Below, one piece after another: positions 41,522-51,489 of a DNA stretch of 64,000 nt. The stretch's first letter is position 1. The number at the start of each line of letters is the position of its first letter. The DNA is from Desulforhabdus sp. TSK (GTDB taxonomy: Bacteria; Desulfobacterota; Syntrophobacteria; Syntrophobacterales; Syntrophobacteraceae), in contig NZ_BQXM01000004.1 in the NCBI RefSeq assembly GCF_022836495.1, forward strand, positions 113,390 to 177,389. The letters run 5' to 3'. The notes beneath the pieces were generated by a model. The model did not search any database. It worked only from the letters and a program-made list of their open reading frames with translations, and had not been told where the DNA came from. Position numbers and translations under genes: made by a program.

Positions 41522-44161
41522 ATGGCCAAAATTTTAGATTTTTTTAGAAAAATAAAAAAGATAGCGCATCGTGACGAGCTATCCAGCGCCAGCGCCGAAG
41601 AGCTGCGCAACGCTTTCAAGGCCCGATACCACAATTTCCAGCTGCTCTTGAGCGCCAACAACAAGACACTGGAGCTCATGTCCGAAATGGAGCAGGCGCT
41701 GCACGGGAATCAGCCTTTTGGCATGTCCTTCATCAGAGCCAACTGCACCGCCATATCCGTCAATGTCTTTCGTATCATCAAAAATCTCGATCAGCTCGCT
41801 CCCAACAAATATAAAGACCTGTACGAGCGCTTTCGGATCATACAGGAGCAGATCAATCTCGTTCTTTCCAAGAAAAAGCAGACGCAGGGAGAGCACCTGA
41901 TCCTTCCCTTCAGCATGGTGGACAAGAACCTGGCCGATCAGGTGGGCAGCAAGATGGCCAACGTGGGAGAAGTCAAGAACCAGCTGGAGCTGCGGGTACC
42001 TGAGGGCTTCGTAATCACCTCCCTGGGTTATGAGCGGTTTTTCGCTCACAACGACCTCCAGTCGGAAATCGACCGGCGCCTCCAGGCCTCCGAAGTGGAG
42101 CAGCTCGACCAGTTGTATGCGCTCAGCGCCGATATCCAGCAGTTGATCATCCGCTCCACGGTGCCCGAGGACCTGGAAACGGCCATCAAGGAAGCGTACC
42201 GGGCGCTGGAGAAGGTCTCTGGAGCCGGCTGCAAGGTTTCCATGCGCAGCAGTGCGCTGGGAGAAGACGCTGCGGGGACCTCGTTCGCCGGGCAGTACCG
42301 CTCACAGCTCAATGTCAGCGCCGACAATCTCATCGAGGCCTACAAAGAAATCGTGGCCAGCAAGTACAGCCTGCAGGCCATCAGCTACCGTTTGAACCGG
42401 GGCATCCTGGATGAGGACGTGGCCATGTGCGTGGGGTGCATGGTGATGGTGAACGCTGTGGCGGGCGGGGTGACCTATTCTAGAAACCCATTGAATATAC
42501 GGGATGATTCTATTTTTATCAATTCCGTCTGGGGATTGCCCAAATCCGTGGTGGACGGGAGCGTCGCTTCGGATCTATTCGTCGTTTCGCGTGAAGAGCC
42601 CCTCACCATTGTGCGGAGGGACATCAAGGTCAAGGAGCACAAGTTTGTGTGCTACCCTGAAGAGGGCGTCTGCCGCATGGACGTGACGGGCGACAGTCAC
42701 ACCCGCGCCTCCCTGGAAGACCACCAGGTGATGGAACTGGCCGATATGGCTCTGAAGCTGGAAGAGTACTATGGCGGCCCTCAGGACATCGAATGGGCCG
42801 TTGATCCGAACGGTGACATTTTTGTTCTACAGTGCCGTCCCCTCATCCAGTCCGAAGGGACGGACAAGCGCTTTCAAACGTTGGACAGGCTGGTCGTGGA
42901 CGGCAAGGTCCTGTTGGAGGGTGGAGCGACAGCAAGCCCGGGTGTGGCCTCTGGTCCGGTATTTGTCGTGACGCGAAACAGTGACACGCTCCAATTCCCC
43001 AGGGGGGCAGTTTTGGTGATCCCCCAGGCGTTGCCCCGGGCGGCGGCGCTCCTCAACCGCGCCGTGGCCGTCATCACGGAGCAGGGAAGCGTGGCCGGAC
43101 ATCTGGCCAATGTGGCGCGTGAATTCGGTGTTCCGGCCATTTTCGGTATTCCTCATGTCACGGAGCTCCTCAAGAGTGGAGATATCGTCACCGTCGACGC
43201 CGACGGGCTCAGGGTATACGAGGACCGGGTGGAGTCTCTCCTGACCAAGGCTCAGCCCAAGAAGAACCTCATGGAAGGCAGCCAGGTTTACGATATCCTT
43301 CAGGAAGTCATGACCTGGATCAATCCCCTGCACCTTTTGGACCCCGATTCCCTGGACTTCAAAGCGAAGAACTGCCGCACCTATCATGACATCACACGAT
43401 TCTCCCATGAGAAGTCCGTGAAGGAAATGTTCAACTTCGGCAGCGAGCACCATTTCTCGGAGCGCGCCAGCAAACAGCTCGTGTGCGATGTGCCCATGCT
43501 CTGGTGGGTGATCAACCTGGATGACGGTTTCAAGGAAGACGTGGAGGGCAAATTCGTTCAACTTGACAACATCATGAGCATTCCCATGCTGGCCCTGTGG
43601 GAGGGAATCGTTGCCGTGCCTTGGGAAGGTCCCCCCCCGGTGGACGCCAAAGGCTTCATGTCCGTGCTGCTGGAAGCAACGGCCAATCCGGCTCTGGACC
43701 CTTCCATGCCCTCTCCCTATGCCAACCGGAATTATTTCATGGTTTCCAAAAACTTTTGCAGCCTGAGCTCGCGCTTTGGCTTCCATTTTTGCACCATTGA
43801 AACCCTGGTGGGAGATCGTCCCAACGAAAATTACGTCAGCTTTCAGCTGAAAGGGGGAGCGGCAGACTTTCAGCGCAGGCTGCGGCGGGCATCCTTCGTC
43901 GGAAGCATTCTCGAGGAATTCGGGTTCAGAGCTGAAATCAAGGAAGACGGCGTTTTCTCCCGCCTGGAGGGGTACGATCAGGAATACATGAAGGAGAAAT
44001 TGAAGATCGTCGGGTATCTCATCATGCATACACGCCAGCTCGACATGATCATGTCCAACGATGCTTCCTACCATCACCACAGGGCAAAGCTTATGAACGA
44101 CATTCAGACGGTGGTCATCGGCTCCCCTCCAGAGCCCAGCAGCGGTGTCCATGCGGAATGA
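41522..44161 (+). CDS. PEP synthase/PPDK-like phosphotransfer protein with unusual C-terminus
   Basis: 879 residues. An N-terminal helical extension (about 1-115) precedes a PPDK-type ATP-grasp domain (about 130-445: GSKMANVGEVKNQLELRVPE, VSMRSSALGEDAAGTSFAGQ, GGVTYSRNPLNI, DIEWAVDPNGDIFVLQCRPL). The swivelling phosphohistidine domain follows (about 455-560), with His527 in QGSVAGHLANVAREFGVPAI. The PEP/pyruvate-binding barrel of PEP synthase and PPDK is absent. Instead there is a ~300-residue region without a family I recognise (MLWWVINLDDGFKEDVEG, MSIPMLALWEGIVAVPWEGP, NYFMVSKNFCSLSSRFGFHF). It may phosphorylate a different acceptor. Followed by the Pat-like gene. Confidence 0.85.
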   Translation: MAKILDFFRKIKKIAHRDELSSASAEELRNAFKARYHNFQLLLSANNKTLELMSEMEQALHGNQPFGMSFIRANCTAISVNVFRIIKNLDQLAPNKYKDLYERFRIIQEQINLVLSKKKQTQGEHLILPFSMVDKNLADQVGSKMANVGEVKNQLELRVPEGFVITSLGYERFFAHNDLQSEIDRRLQASEVEQLDQLYALSADIQQLIIRSTVPEDLETAIKEAYRALEKVSGAGCKVSMRSSALGEDAAGTSFAGQYRSQLNVSADNLIEAYKEIVASKYSLQAISYRLNRGILDEDVAMCVGCMVMVNAVAGGVTYSRNPLNIRDDSIFINSVWGLPKSVVDGSVASDLFVVSREEPLTIVRRDIKVKEHKFVCYPEEGVCRMDVTGDSHTRASLEDHQVMELADMALKLEEYYGGPQDIEWAVDPNGDIFVLQCRPLIQSEGTDKRFQTLDRLVVDGKVLLEGGATASPGVASGPVFVVTRNSDTLQFPRGAVLVIPQALPRAAALLNRAVAVITEQGSVAGHLANVAREFGVPAIFGIPHVTELLKSGDIVTVDADGLRVYEDRVESLLTKAQPKKNLMEGSQVYDILQEVMTWINPLHLLDPDSLDFKAKNCRTYHDITRFSHEKSVKEMFNFGSEHHFSERASKQLVCDVPMLWWVINLDDGFKEDVEGKFVQLDNIMSIPMLALWEGIVAVPWEGPPPVDAKGFMSVLLEATANPALDPSMPSPYANRNYFMVSKNFCSLSSRFGFHFCTIETLVGDRPNENYVSFQLKGGAADFQRRLRRASFVGSILEEFGFRAEIKEDGVFSRLEGYDQEYMKEKLKIVGYLIMHTRQLDMIMSNDASYHHHRAKLMNDIQTVVIGSPPEPSSGVHAE

Positions 44162-44442
44162 CTCTCTTGATAAGCCAATAGCTGAAGGCTCACCCCTGGA
44201 CGCTTGTTTTCCAAAGGATGCCGGCTCATTCGGAAATCCCGATTCCTGGTCGGGATGCCCGGAATGCATCCCAACCGTGAATTCCCTTCCAGAATCCCGC
44301 AGGCTGTGAACGATCTGGATGGAAAGCGCCCCGCGCTCCCATCCCCGTGAATCCTTCTGCTGCGGACCTACCCGAAAGCAGTATCGAACCCATGCCCTAG
44401 ACCTCGCACGATGAAGATCAAGAAGATCAAATGGAGTGGATC

Positions 44443-47118
44443 ATGAGCATTCACAATCTCGACAAGATTTTTCGACCTGAAGCGGTAGCAGTGGTTGGAG
44501 CGACTCCCAGAGTTGCAGCGGTGGGTTATGCCGTTTTACACAATCTGCTGAAAGGGGAATTCGAAGGGAAAATTTATCCCGTGAATCCCCATCACAAGGA
44601 GATCGAAGGGCTGGAAGTCTATCCTTCTCTCGGCAGCATCGGAAAACCGGTGGACCTTGCCGTCATCACGACTCCCATTCGGACTGTTCCGGGTATTCTC
44701 CAGGAGTGTGCTGCGGCGGGCATCGGCGGGGCCATCGTTGTTTCCGCCGGAGGCAAGGAAGCGGGAACCGAAGGCCTGGCCCTGGAAGCGAAAATCAAGG
44801 AGGCAGCCGACAGAGCGGGGATCCGGATCGTGGGACCCAACTGCCTGGGAGTGGTGAACACCGACCTGAAGCTGAACGCAACTTTCGCCAGCCATATGCC
44901 TCTGCCGGGGAAGCTGGCGTTCATTTCCCAGAGCGGCGCTATCTGCACGGCCATCCTGGATCTTTCTCTGAAGGAGCAAAACGGGTTCAGCTATTTTGTC
45001 AGCATTGGAAGCATGCTGGATGTCGATTTCGGCGATCTCATCAATTACCTGGGGGATGACCCCGGTGTGAGCAGTATCGTCCTATACATTGAAAATCTCT
45101 CACACTTTCGGAAATTCATGAGTGCCGCGCGTGCCGTATCGAGAATCAAGCCCATTGTTGTCCTCAAGTCCGGGCGGTCCGAGGCGGGCATACGCGCGGC
45201 AGCATCCCACACAGGAGCACTTGCAGGCTCAGATGCCGTTTACGATGCTGCCTTCAAGCGGGCCGGCATCGTCCGCGTCAACACCATCGAGGAGCTTTTC
45301 GATTGTGCGGAGCTGATGGCCAAACAGCCCCGCCCGCAGGGTCCAGGCACCGTCATCATCACCAATGCCGGAGGGCCGGGAGTCATGGCGGCCGATGCTC
45401 TGGCGGCTTACGGGATGGAGCCGGTGGCACTCAGCCCGGAAACCATGAGCAAGCTGGATGCGATCCTTCCTCCTTATTGGAGCCGAAACAACCCCATCGA
45501 TATTCTGGGCGACGCCTCTCCCGAAAGATATCGTAAGGTCGTCGAAGTGTGCATCAGTGCTCCGGAAATCAAGACCATGATCATTATCATGACCCCCCAG
45601 TCCATGAGCGACCCCACAACGACGGCGCTTTCACTGTGCACGCTTTTGAAAGGAAAGCGGCTGTCCATCTATACGGTTTGGATGGGAGGCGGCGATGTGG
45701 AGCAGGGCCAGGAGATATTCAATGCCGCCGGCATTCCCACTTACGAGACGCCCGAGCGTGCTATCCGGGCCTTCCATTACATGTATTCCTATGCCCGGAA
45801 CATGGAAATGCTCCAGCAGATTCCGCCGGCTCTTCCCGAAGAATTGCGCTACGACCAGCCTGGAGCAAAGACCCTCATTGCTGAAGCCCTGAATCAGGGT
45901 CACCATCTTCTGACAGAGCCGGAATCCAAGGCATTGCTGGCAGCTTACGGAATACCCGTAAATCAAACGGAGGTCGCGGTCTCTGAAGATGATGCCGTGG
46001 ATGCTGCCCACCGCGTAGGATATCCCGTGGTCATGAAGATTCATTCCCGGGATATTACTCACAAATCCGATGCCAAGGGCGTGCAGCTCAACCTCAAGCA
46101 CGATGAAGATGTTCGCGAAGCGTTTCGCTCCATCATGGCCGAGGCCGCCGCCTACAACCCTCAGGCGAACATCCTGGGCGTTACGGTGCAGCCGATGCTG
46201 GAGAGGCAGGACTACGAGCTGATCCTTGGAAGCAAAAAGGATGCAGATTTCGGCCCTGTCATTCTTTTCGGTATGGGGGGAATCCTGACGGAGGTCTTGA
46301 AGGATCAATCCATCGCTCTTCCTCCCCTCAACAGACTGCTTGCCCTCAGACTCATGGAGAGCACACGGGTTTACCAGCTGCTCCAGGGTTACCGCAATCG
46401 TCCGGCGGCCAATCTGGAGCTCCTGGATGAGATTCTCATCCGACTTTCCCAGCTTGTGGTGGATTTTCCAGAGATCACGGAGCTCGACATCAACCCGTTG
46501 CTCATGGTGGATGGGGGCGCTTGTGCCGTGGACGCGCGCGTCTGTCTCGCGCCCTCCGAGGTCGCCTCGCCCATGCATCTGGTCATCAGCCCGTATCCCA
46601 GTCAGTACGAAGCTGTCGTTGAAATCCAGACGGGCGTAAAAATCCTCGCACGCCCCATCAAACCCGAAGACGCGCCCCTCCTGATTGAACTGCACAACAG
46701 CCTTTCGCCCACAAGCATCTATTTCCGCTTTTTTAGACCCGTCAAGTCCCTGCCCAGTGAGATGCTGGCCCGTTTTACCCAGATCGACTATGACCGGGAT
46801 GTCGCTTTCGTGGGCCTGCTGCAGGACGAAGAGGGACAAAAGATATTGGGAGTGGCCCGCCTCATGGCCGATCCCGATGTCACCCGGGCTGAATTTGCCG
46901 TGGTGATTCGGGACGACTGGCAGGGAAAGGGGGTGGGAGCCTTGCTGCTGGAAAAATGCATTTGTGTCGCCCGGGAACGTGGCATGCAACTCATCTGGGG
47001 ACATGTTTTGCCCGAAAATATAAACATGCTTGCACTTGGTCGAAAACTCGGGTTTAGTGTCAAAAGAGTACCTGAAAGCTCAAACTACGAGCTCAGAATC
47101 GACCTGACACGAGCCTGA
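44443..47118 (+). CDS. ADP-forming acyl-CoA synthetase fused to GNAT acetyltransferase (Pat/YfiQ-like)
   Basis: 891 residues from ATG 44443 (TGGAG 6 bases upstream). CoA-binding domain (about 1-130, VAVVGATPRVAAVGYAVLHN), succinyl-CoA-ligase-like domains with the phosphohistidine loop ASHTGALAGSD (His256), ATP-grasp domain (about 480-690, YPVVMKIHSRDITHKSDAKG; ELDINPLLMVDGG) and a C-terminal GNAT domain (about 720-891, FAVVIRDDWQGKGVGALLLE). The architecture is that of Pat protein lysine acetyltransferases, which modify and switch off acyl-CoA synthetases. As the phosphohistidine is kept, an active ADP-forming ligase is also possible. Confidence 0.9.
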   Translation: MSIHNLDKIFRPEAVAVVGATPRVAAVGYAVLHNLLKGEFEGKIYPVNPHHKEIEGLEVYPSLGSIGKPVDLAVITTPIRTVPGILQECAAAGIGGAIVVSAGGKEAGTEGLALEAKIKEAADRAGIRIVGPNCLGVVNTDLKLNATFASHMPLPGKLAFISQSGAICTAILDLSLKEQNGFSYFVSIGSMLDVDFGDLINYLGDDPGVSSIVLYIENLSHFRKFMSAARAVSRIKPIVVLKSGRSEAGIRAAASHTGALAGSDAVYDAAFKRAGIVRVNTIEELFDCAELMAKQPRPQGPGTVIITNAGGPGVMAADALAAYGMEPVALSPETMSKLDAILPPYWSRNNPIDILGDASPERYRKVVEVCISAPEIKTMIIIMTPQSMSDPTTTALSLCTLLKGKRLSIYTVWMGGGDVEQGQEIFNAAGIPTYETPERAIRAFHYMYSYARNMEMLQQIPPALPEELRYDQPGAKTLIAEALNQGHHLLTEPESKALLAAYGIPVNQTEVAVSEDDAVDAAHRVGYPVVMKIHSRDITHKSDAKGVQLNLKHDEDVREAFRSIMAEAAAYNPQANILGVTVQPMLERQDYELILGSKKDADFGPVILFGMGGILTEVLKDQSIALPPLNRLLALRLMESTRVYQLLQGYRNRPAANLELLDEILIRLSQLVVDFPEITELDINPLLMVDGGACAVDARVCLAPSEVASPMHLVISPYPSQYEAVVEIQTGVKILARPIKPEDAPLLIELHNSLSPTSIYFRFFRPVKSLPSEMLARFTQIDYDRDVAFVGLLQDEEGQKILGVARLMADPDVTRAEFAVVIRDDWQGKGVGALLLEKCICVARERGMQLIWGHVLPENINMLALGRKLGFSVKRVPESSNYELRIDLTRA

Positions 47119-47160
47119 GCGATAGATAGGATTCATAACGGATGATTTGAGGAGGAAGCG

Positions 47161-48129
47161 ATGGCGAGTTCAAAGCGTAAAAAAATACTGGTGGCAGTGG
47201 ATGGGTCCCAACAGGCCCTGGAAGCGGTGCGCTACGTAAGCCTGGCAGCATCTCCCGGAAGCACGGACGTCGTTGTGTTCCATGTGGTAACCAGGGTTCC
47301 GGAGTCCTTCTGGGATATGGAAAAGGAGCCCGGCTACCAGTACCGCCTCATCAGCATCACGGAATGGGAGCAGCAACAGCAGCAGCTCATCCAGGAATTC
47401 TTGGAGGAGGCTCGAAAAGTCCTGCTGGGGGCAGGATTCCCCGCCGATGCGGTAAAGGTGGACATGCACGAGCGGCAGGCGGGTATTGCCCGCGATATCG
47501 TGGCGGAATCCCTCCATGACTACGATGCCGTCGTCCTGGGCCGCCGTGGAGTGAGCGAGTTGAAGGATATGGTTTTGGGCAGCATTGCCACGAAACTGGT
47601 GGAAAAGATCATCCAGGTTCCCATCTGGGTGATAGGAGGGAAGGCGCATTGCCAGAAATTCCTCCTCTGCGTGGACAACTCCGAAGGTGCCATGCTGGCG
47701 GCAGATCATCTGGCAAGTATGCTCGGGGAGCGGTCCGATGTACAGGTCACTCTATTTCATGCCATCCGGGGCTTCAACGTGTTTCAGCAGGTGTTCGGGA
47801 GGTCCATTGGAGTGGATAGAGAGAATGAGTGGAAAGAGAAGGAGGAGCAGGAGCTTGCAGCCATGGAAAAGGCTCTGGAGCCTGTACTGGATAACGCTCA
47901 GGCCCGCTTGACCCGTGCGGGACTCGATCAGGCCAGGATCACCCGTAAGGTTGTCAAAGGGGTGACCAGCCGAGCAGGTGCTATCCTGGAAGAAGCGGAA
48001 CGGGAGGGCATCGATACCATCGTCATCGGTCGAAGGGGACTGTCAAAAGTGAAAGAATTTTTCATGGGGCGCGTCAGCAATAAGGTCATCCAGATGGCAA
48101 AAGAGAAGGCGGTATGGATTGTGAGCTGA
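47161..48129 (+). CDS. tandem-domain universal stress protein
   Basis: 322 residues with two UspA domains: residues about 5-155 (KKILVAVDGSQQALEAVRYV; LGRRGVSELKDMVLGSIATK) and about 160-322 (KFLLCVDNSEGAMLAADHLA; VIGRRGLSKVKEFFMGRVSN). Both keep G-2x-G-type loops, with GR-R-G variants. GGAGG lies upstream of ATG 47161. It is 42 bases downstream of the Pat-like gene and likely in the same operon. Confidence 0.92.
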   Translation: MASSKRKKILVAVDGSQQALEAVRYVSLAASPGSTDVVVFHVVTRVPESFWDMEKEPGYQYRLISITEWEQQQQQLIQEFLEEARKVLLGAGFPADAVKVDMHERQAGIARDIVAESLHDYDAVVLGRRGVSELKDMVLGSIATKLVEKIIQVPIWVIGGKAHCQKFLLCVDNSEGAMLAADHLASMLGERSDVQVTLFHAIRGFNVFQQVFGRSIGVDRENEWKEKEEQELAAMEKALEPVLDNAQARLTRAGLDQARITRKVVKGVTSRAGAILEEAEREGIDTIVIGRRGLSKVKEFFMGRVSNKVIQMAKEKAVWIVS

Positions 48130-48297
48130 TGGCAGGGATCATGAGATGAAAGGCTGTCCCGAAGCATCCGGTCGTGTCCTCTTCATCACTTCCGCAGCCG
48201 TGTCATGCGGGAATGATGAACCAGGGCCATGGCGGATGCTTCTTTTTTGAGTGTCGGGCGCCACAATTGGGACGATTCAACAGGTGGGGGATTCTGA

Positions 48298-49722
48298 ATG
48301 ACAAATTTGGAAAGGCTTTTGGATCGCATCATCGATCGCGTCAACGTCAACCTGCGGGAGCCCGCCTTCGATGTCGGGCCCTATGTCAGGGGATTGATCC
48401 CCTGGGGGAAGTTTGTCAAATATTATGGCTTTTATGCATTGACCCTGCACCACCCCCTCCATTTCCATTTCAACCATTCCAGTCTGGCCGGCAGTTACTT
48501 TTTGGGCAAGTGCATCGTGGACAATTCCCTGCTCTATAAGAGCGATATTCGCGGCGATGAACTGAAAAGCCGTGGGGAGGTGTTTCGCTATCGAGGCATG
48601 GACATCCCGCTCCATGACGATGAAGTGATCCGTATTCGGGACAGCTTTCTGGTAAAAAACCTGGTGCACAACTATTCCCACGATCCGGAAAGTCCCGAGG
48701 AGTTTCTCATTCAAAACACCGTCGCCCTTCAGTTTGCCAACATTCACGGGTCCCCCATCGAAGGGAGCTTCCTGGGACCCTTCGCCACGGTAGATCTTAC
48801 AACGGTTCACGACTGCGTCATCGGAAAGTACTCCTATGTTCAAACGGGTGAGGTGAGCCACCGCTACGTGGAGGATGGGAGCATCTGGATTCACGCCGAG
48901 AATGCGTTCAATTTCAACTTCCACTTTCATCCCGAAGACCTGAGACGCTATGTGGATTATCAGCCGGGAAAGGATCCCACCGGGGTCTTCATGGATTTCA
49001 TTCAGGAGCGCAAGCGGGACTTCATCGCCGCCTTTGAGTCGGTCGATTCCAGACACTCCATCGAGGTGCCCGAAGGAGCCTCGGTCAGCCGTTACTCGGT
49101 CATCAAGGGAAATACAAGTATCAGGGAAAACGTCCTGGTAGCACAAAGAGCCTATCTCGAGGATGCCTGGCTCGGGAGGGGCTCCAACGCCCAGGAGAAT
49201 TGCTACATTATCAATTCCCGACTTGAAGAGTACAACATCACCGCTCACGGGGGCAAAGTCATTCATGCGAATCTGGGCAGGCGAGTGTTCGTGGGCTTCA
49301 ACGCCTTCCTGCGGGGGAGCGCCGATTGCCCTCTGACTATCGGAAGGGGAAGCATCGTTATGCCTCACACCATTGTCGACCTGGAAGAGCCCCTGGAAAT
49401 CCCTCCCGGGCAGCTCATATGGGGTTACATCCGCAACAGGAAGGACCTGGCGTTCCACAGCATTTCTCTCGAAAAGCTGTCACGCACTTTGGGAGAAGTC
49501 GTTATCGGCGCCATGATCTTCCAGGGCAATGGGCGGGAGTTTGTGCAGGCATTCCGGCATCGCATCGAGCACATCCTGGAGGCCAACGGTGCCTATTATT
49601 CCCGTAAGAAGAACAACCCGGGACACGCACAAACCGCCCAGAACATTTCTTTCAACATCATCCAACCCTATCCCGAAGGGGACCGGGCGGGATTATACCC
49701 GACGATAGACATCCGTCCTTAG
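48298..49722 (+). CDS. left-handed beta-helix (hexapeptide-repeat) protein
   Basis: 474 residues, start ATG 48298 with GGGGG nearby. The central region is organised as hexapeptide-like turns: FLGPFATVDLTTVHDCVIGK, YSYVQTGEVS, then ASVSRYSVIKGNTSIRENVL, AYLEDAWLGRGSNAQENCYI, GRGSIVMPHTIVDL. The His-rich HHPLHFHFNHSSLAGSYFLG near residue 51-70 is notable. Related to sugar acyltransferase or nucleotidyltransferase beta-helix domains, but no catalytic histidine pattern is certain. Proteins of this shape occur near energy-stress genes of sulfate reducers; function unknown. Confidence 0.75.
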   Translation: MTNLERLLDRIIDRVNVNLREPAFDVGPYVRGLIPWGKFVKYYGFYALTLHHPLHFHFNHSSLAGSYFLGKCIVDNSLLYKSDIRGDELKSRGEVFRYRGMDIPLHDDEVIRIRDSFLVKNLVHNYSHDPESPEEFLIQNTVALQFANIHGSPIEGSFLGPFATVDLTTVHDCVIGKYSYVQTGEVSHRYVEDGSIWIHAENAFNFNFHFHPEDLRRYVDYQPGKDPTGVFMDFIQERKRDFIAAFESVDSRHSIEVPEGASVSRYSVIKGNTSIRENVLVAQRAYLEDAWLGRGSNAQENCYIINSRLEEYNITAHGGKVIHANLGRRVFVGFNAFLRGSADCPLTIGRGSIVMPHTIVDLEEPLEIPPGQLIWGYIRNRKDLAFHSISLEKLSRTLGEVVIGAMIFQGNGREFVQAFRHRIEHILEANGAYYSRKKNNPGHAQTAQNISFNIIQPYPEGDRAGLYPTIDIRP

Positions 49723-49867
49723 CACACAGGTCGACGAAGGCTGTCTCAGACCCTGGGACAGTGCGATTAGCGCGATTCCCCCCTGAGGTGTGAACGTCAC
49801 ATTAGATCCCCCTTCAAAGCGGGACTTCATCACCTCCCGGCAGAGACACAATGCCGGGAGGTGATGG

Positions 49868-51379
49868 TCAATTGGGGCTGTCCTCTTCGTAGCCACATGC
49901 CTTGAAGATATCGAGGATGGTGCTCGACAGATAGGACTCTTCCTTGTAGCGAAACGCCCTGTTGAAAGCCGTGGTCACTTCGGAGATGCGTTTGTAGGCG
50001 CCGTCGATGCTCTTGGAATAACGGTGGATGTCTTTCACAATCTTCTTCATTTCCACGGCGATCCTCTGCGGATCTTCTCGCTGTGCCAGTTTTTCCAAGA
50101 GGTCATCCAGTGAGTCCGCTTCCTCGTCGATGGCGCCGTTGGCCCCATGCAGTTGCATGAGGTGAGTGTTGAGGTGGTGACACATGCCTCCCGCTGCGTT
50201 GCGAAGCACTCGGCTTCGCTCATCCTCCAGTGCCTTCGTTACATTGTGTATAATGCCTTCATGGTAGAGATGCCGGCCTGATTCACCGATTTTGGCCCGG
50301 GCAGTGACGGCCACTTCGATGATTTCACCCCCTTTGGTCTTGAAGCGCACGCGCTTGCCTTCCACATGGCCCTTTCCGTAGATTTCTCTCACGAGCTCTT
50401 CCCGCTCCGTGGTATCCACATAGAAATTGAGCACGTTGCTTTCATAAGCTTCTTCCACGCTCTCCATCCCCAGGAGCTTCAGGCCCGCGTCATTGATATC
50501 GATGAAATCGCCCTCCGGGGTGATGGTGAAGGCCATGTCGGTGGTCGATTCAAAAAAGTCGCGGTATTTTTCTTCGCTCAGGCGCAGGGCATCGAGAGCT
50601 TTTTTCTTCTCGGTGATGTCCCGGATAACATGATCGATGGTGCGGATATGCCCCTTATTGGTGTAGACGACGTGCCCTTCATCGACGACCCATCTGGTTC
50701 TCTTGGTGGAGCTGATGATCCTGTACTCCAGTTCATCGAATTCCGCCTCAGGGAGGTTCTCGTAGAATTTACGGACCATCTCCAGGTCTTCTGGATGAAC
50801 GAATCCCAAAATATGTTTCTCGCCGCTGATGAAATCCCGCACCGGGACCCCATAGAGCGCTTCAGCCGCAGGATTGATGGCAAGAATCGAAGAATCCCTG
50901 GGGGACACCGAAACGATGACCTCCGTCATGGAGTGGATGATGCTCTCGAGGCGTTCCTTGATGCGCTGCAGCTCGAAACGGGTCTTGCGCCTCTCAGTGA
51001 TGTCGGTCAAGGCACCGAGGATGGCGGGCGCACCACCACACTCGACGACGCTGACCTTCATTTCAATGATGGCTTCTCCGTTCTTGAGCGGCATGAGGAA
51101 TTCGAGGGTGTCCGATAAATTTTCCGTGAAGAGGCGCTCCGTGCAATATCGCATCACCTTCTCTCGATCCCCCTCGGCGACGAATTTGGAAAAGTCCGAG
51201 TGAACGACCTCGTCGGCCTGAGTTTGGGAGATCTCGTAGAAAGCTTTATTGGCAAAAACGATTTTCCCTTCCCTGATGATCACGACACCGTCGTTGATGT
51301 GCTTGACGATCCCCTGGTAGTCGATGTCTCCATGGCATATTCTTATTTCTTCAGCATCTTCGTATGTTCTTTGTGTCAT
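49868..51379 (-). CDS. multi-PAS protein with kinase-like dimerisation helix but no ATPase
   Basis: 503 residues from ATG 51377-51379 (AAGGA 5 bases upstream). Three PAS domains follow one another (YQGIVKHINDGVVIIREGKI; SIIHSMTEVIVSVSPRDSSI; FESTTDMAFTITPEGDFIDI), each with a PAC-like tail. The C-terminal 110 residues begin RNAAGGMCHHLNTHLMQLHG, resembling the acceptor helix of a histidine kinase (His-His in place of HE). The sequence ends without N, G1 or G2 boxes, so it cannot bind ATP as a kinase. It may be a phosphotransfer or partner protein. Converges on the beta-helix gene. Confidence 0.82.
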   Translation of the reverse strand: MTQRTYEDAEEIRICHGDIDYQGIVKHINDGVVIIREGKIVFANKAFYEISQTQADEVVHSDFSKFVAEGDREKVMRYCTERLFTENLSDTLEFLMPLKNGEAIIEMKVSVVECGGAPAILGALTDITERRKTRFELQRIKERLESIIHSMTEVIVSVSPRDSSILAINPAAEALYGVPVRDFISGEKHILGFVHPEDLEMVRKFYENLPEAEFDELEYRIISSTKRTRWVVDEGHVVYTNKGHIRTIDHVIRDITEKKKALDALRLSEEKYRDFFESTTDMAFTITPEGDFIDINDAGLKLLGMESVEEAYESNVLNFYVDTTEREELVREIYGKGHVEGKRVRFKTKGGEIIEVAVTARAKIGESGRHLYHEGIIHNVTKALEDERSRVLRNAAGGMCHHLNTHLMQLHGANGAIDEEADSLDDLLEKLAQREDPQRIAVEMKKIVKDIHRYSKSIDGAYKRISEVTTAFNRAFRYKEESYLSSTILDIFKACGYEEDSPN

Positions 51380-51489
51380 GTGCTTCCTTGGCAAACGCAT
51401 GATGGCAATAGAGGCTATAAACAAAAGATACACTGTCCCGCAGGGACTGCTCCAGCAGATCGTACCTGAGCGAATATTTTCCAACATTC

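Noticed and set aside
49740..49765. Rho-independent terminator between the convergent beta-helix and PAS genes
   Set aside because: A short hairpin (CTGTCTC..GGGACAG) exists but no T-run follows on either strand.
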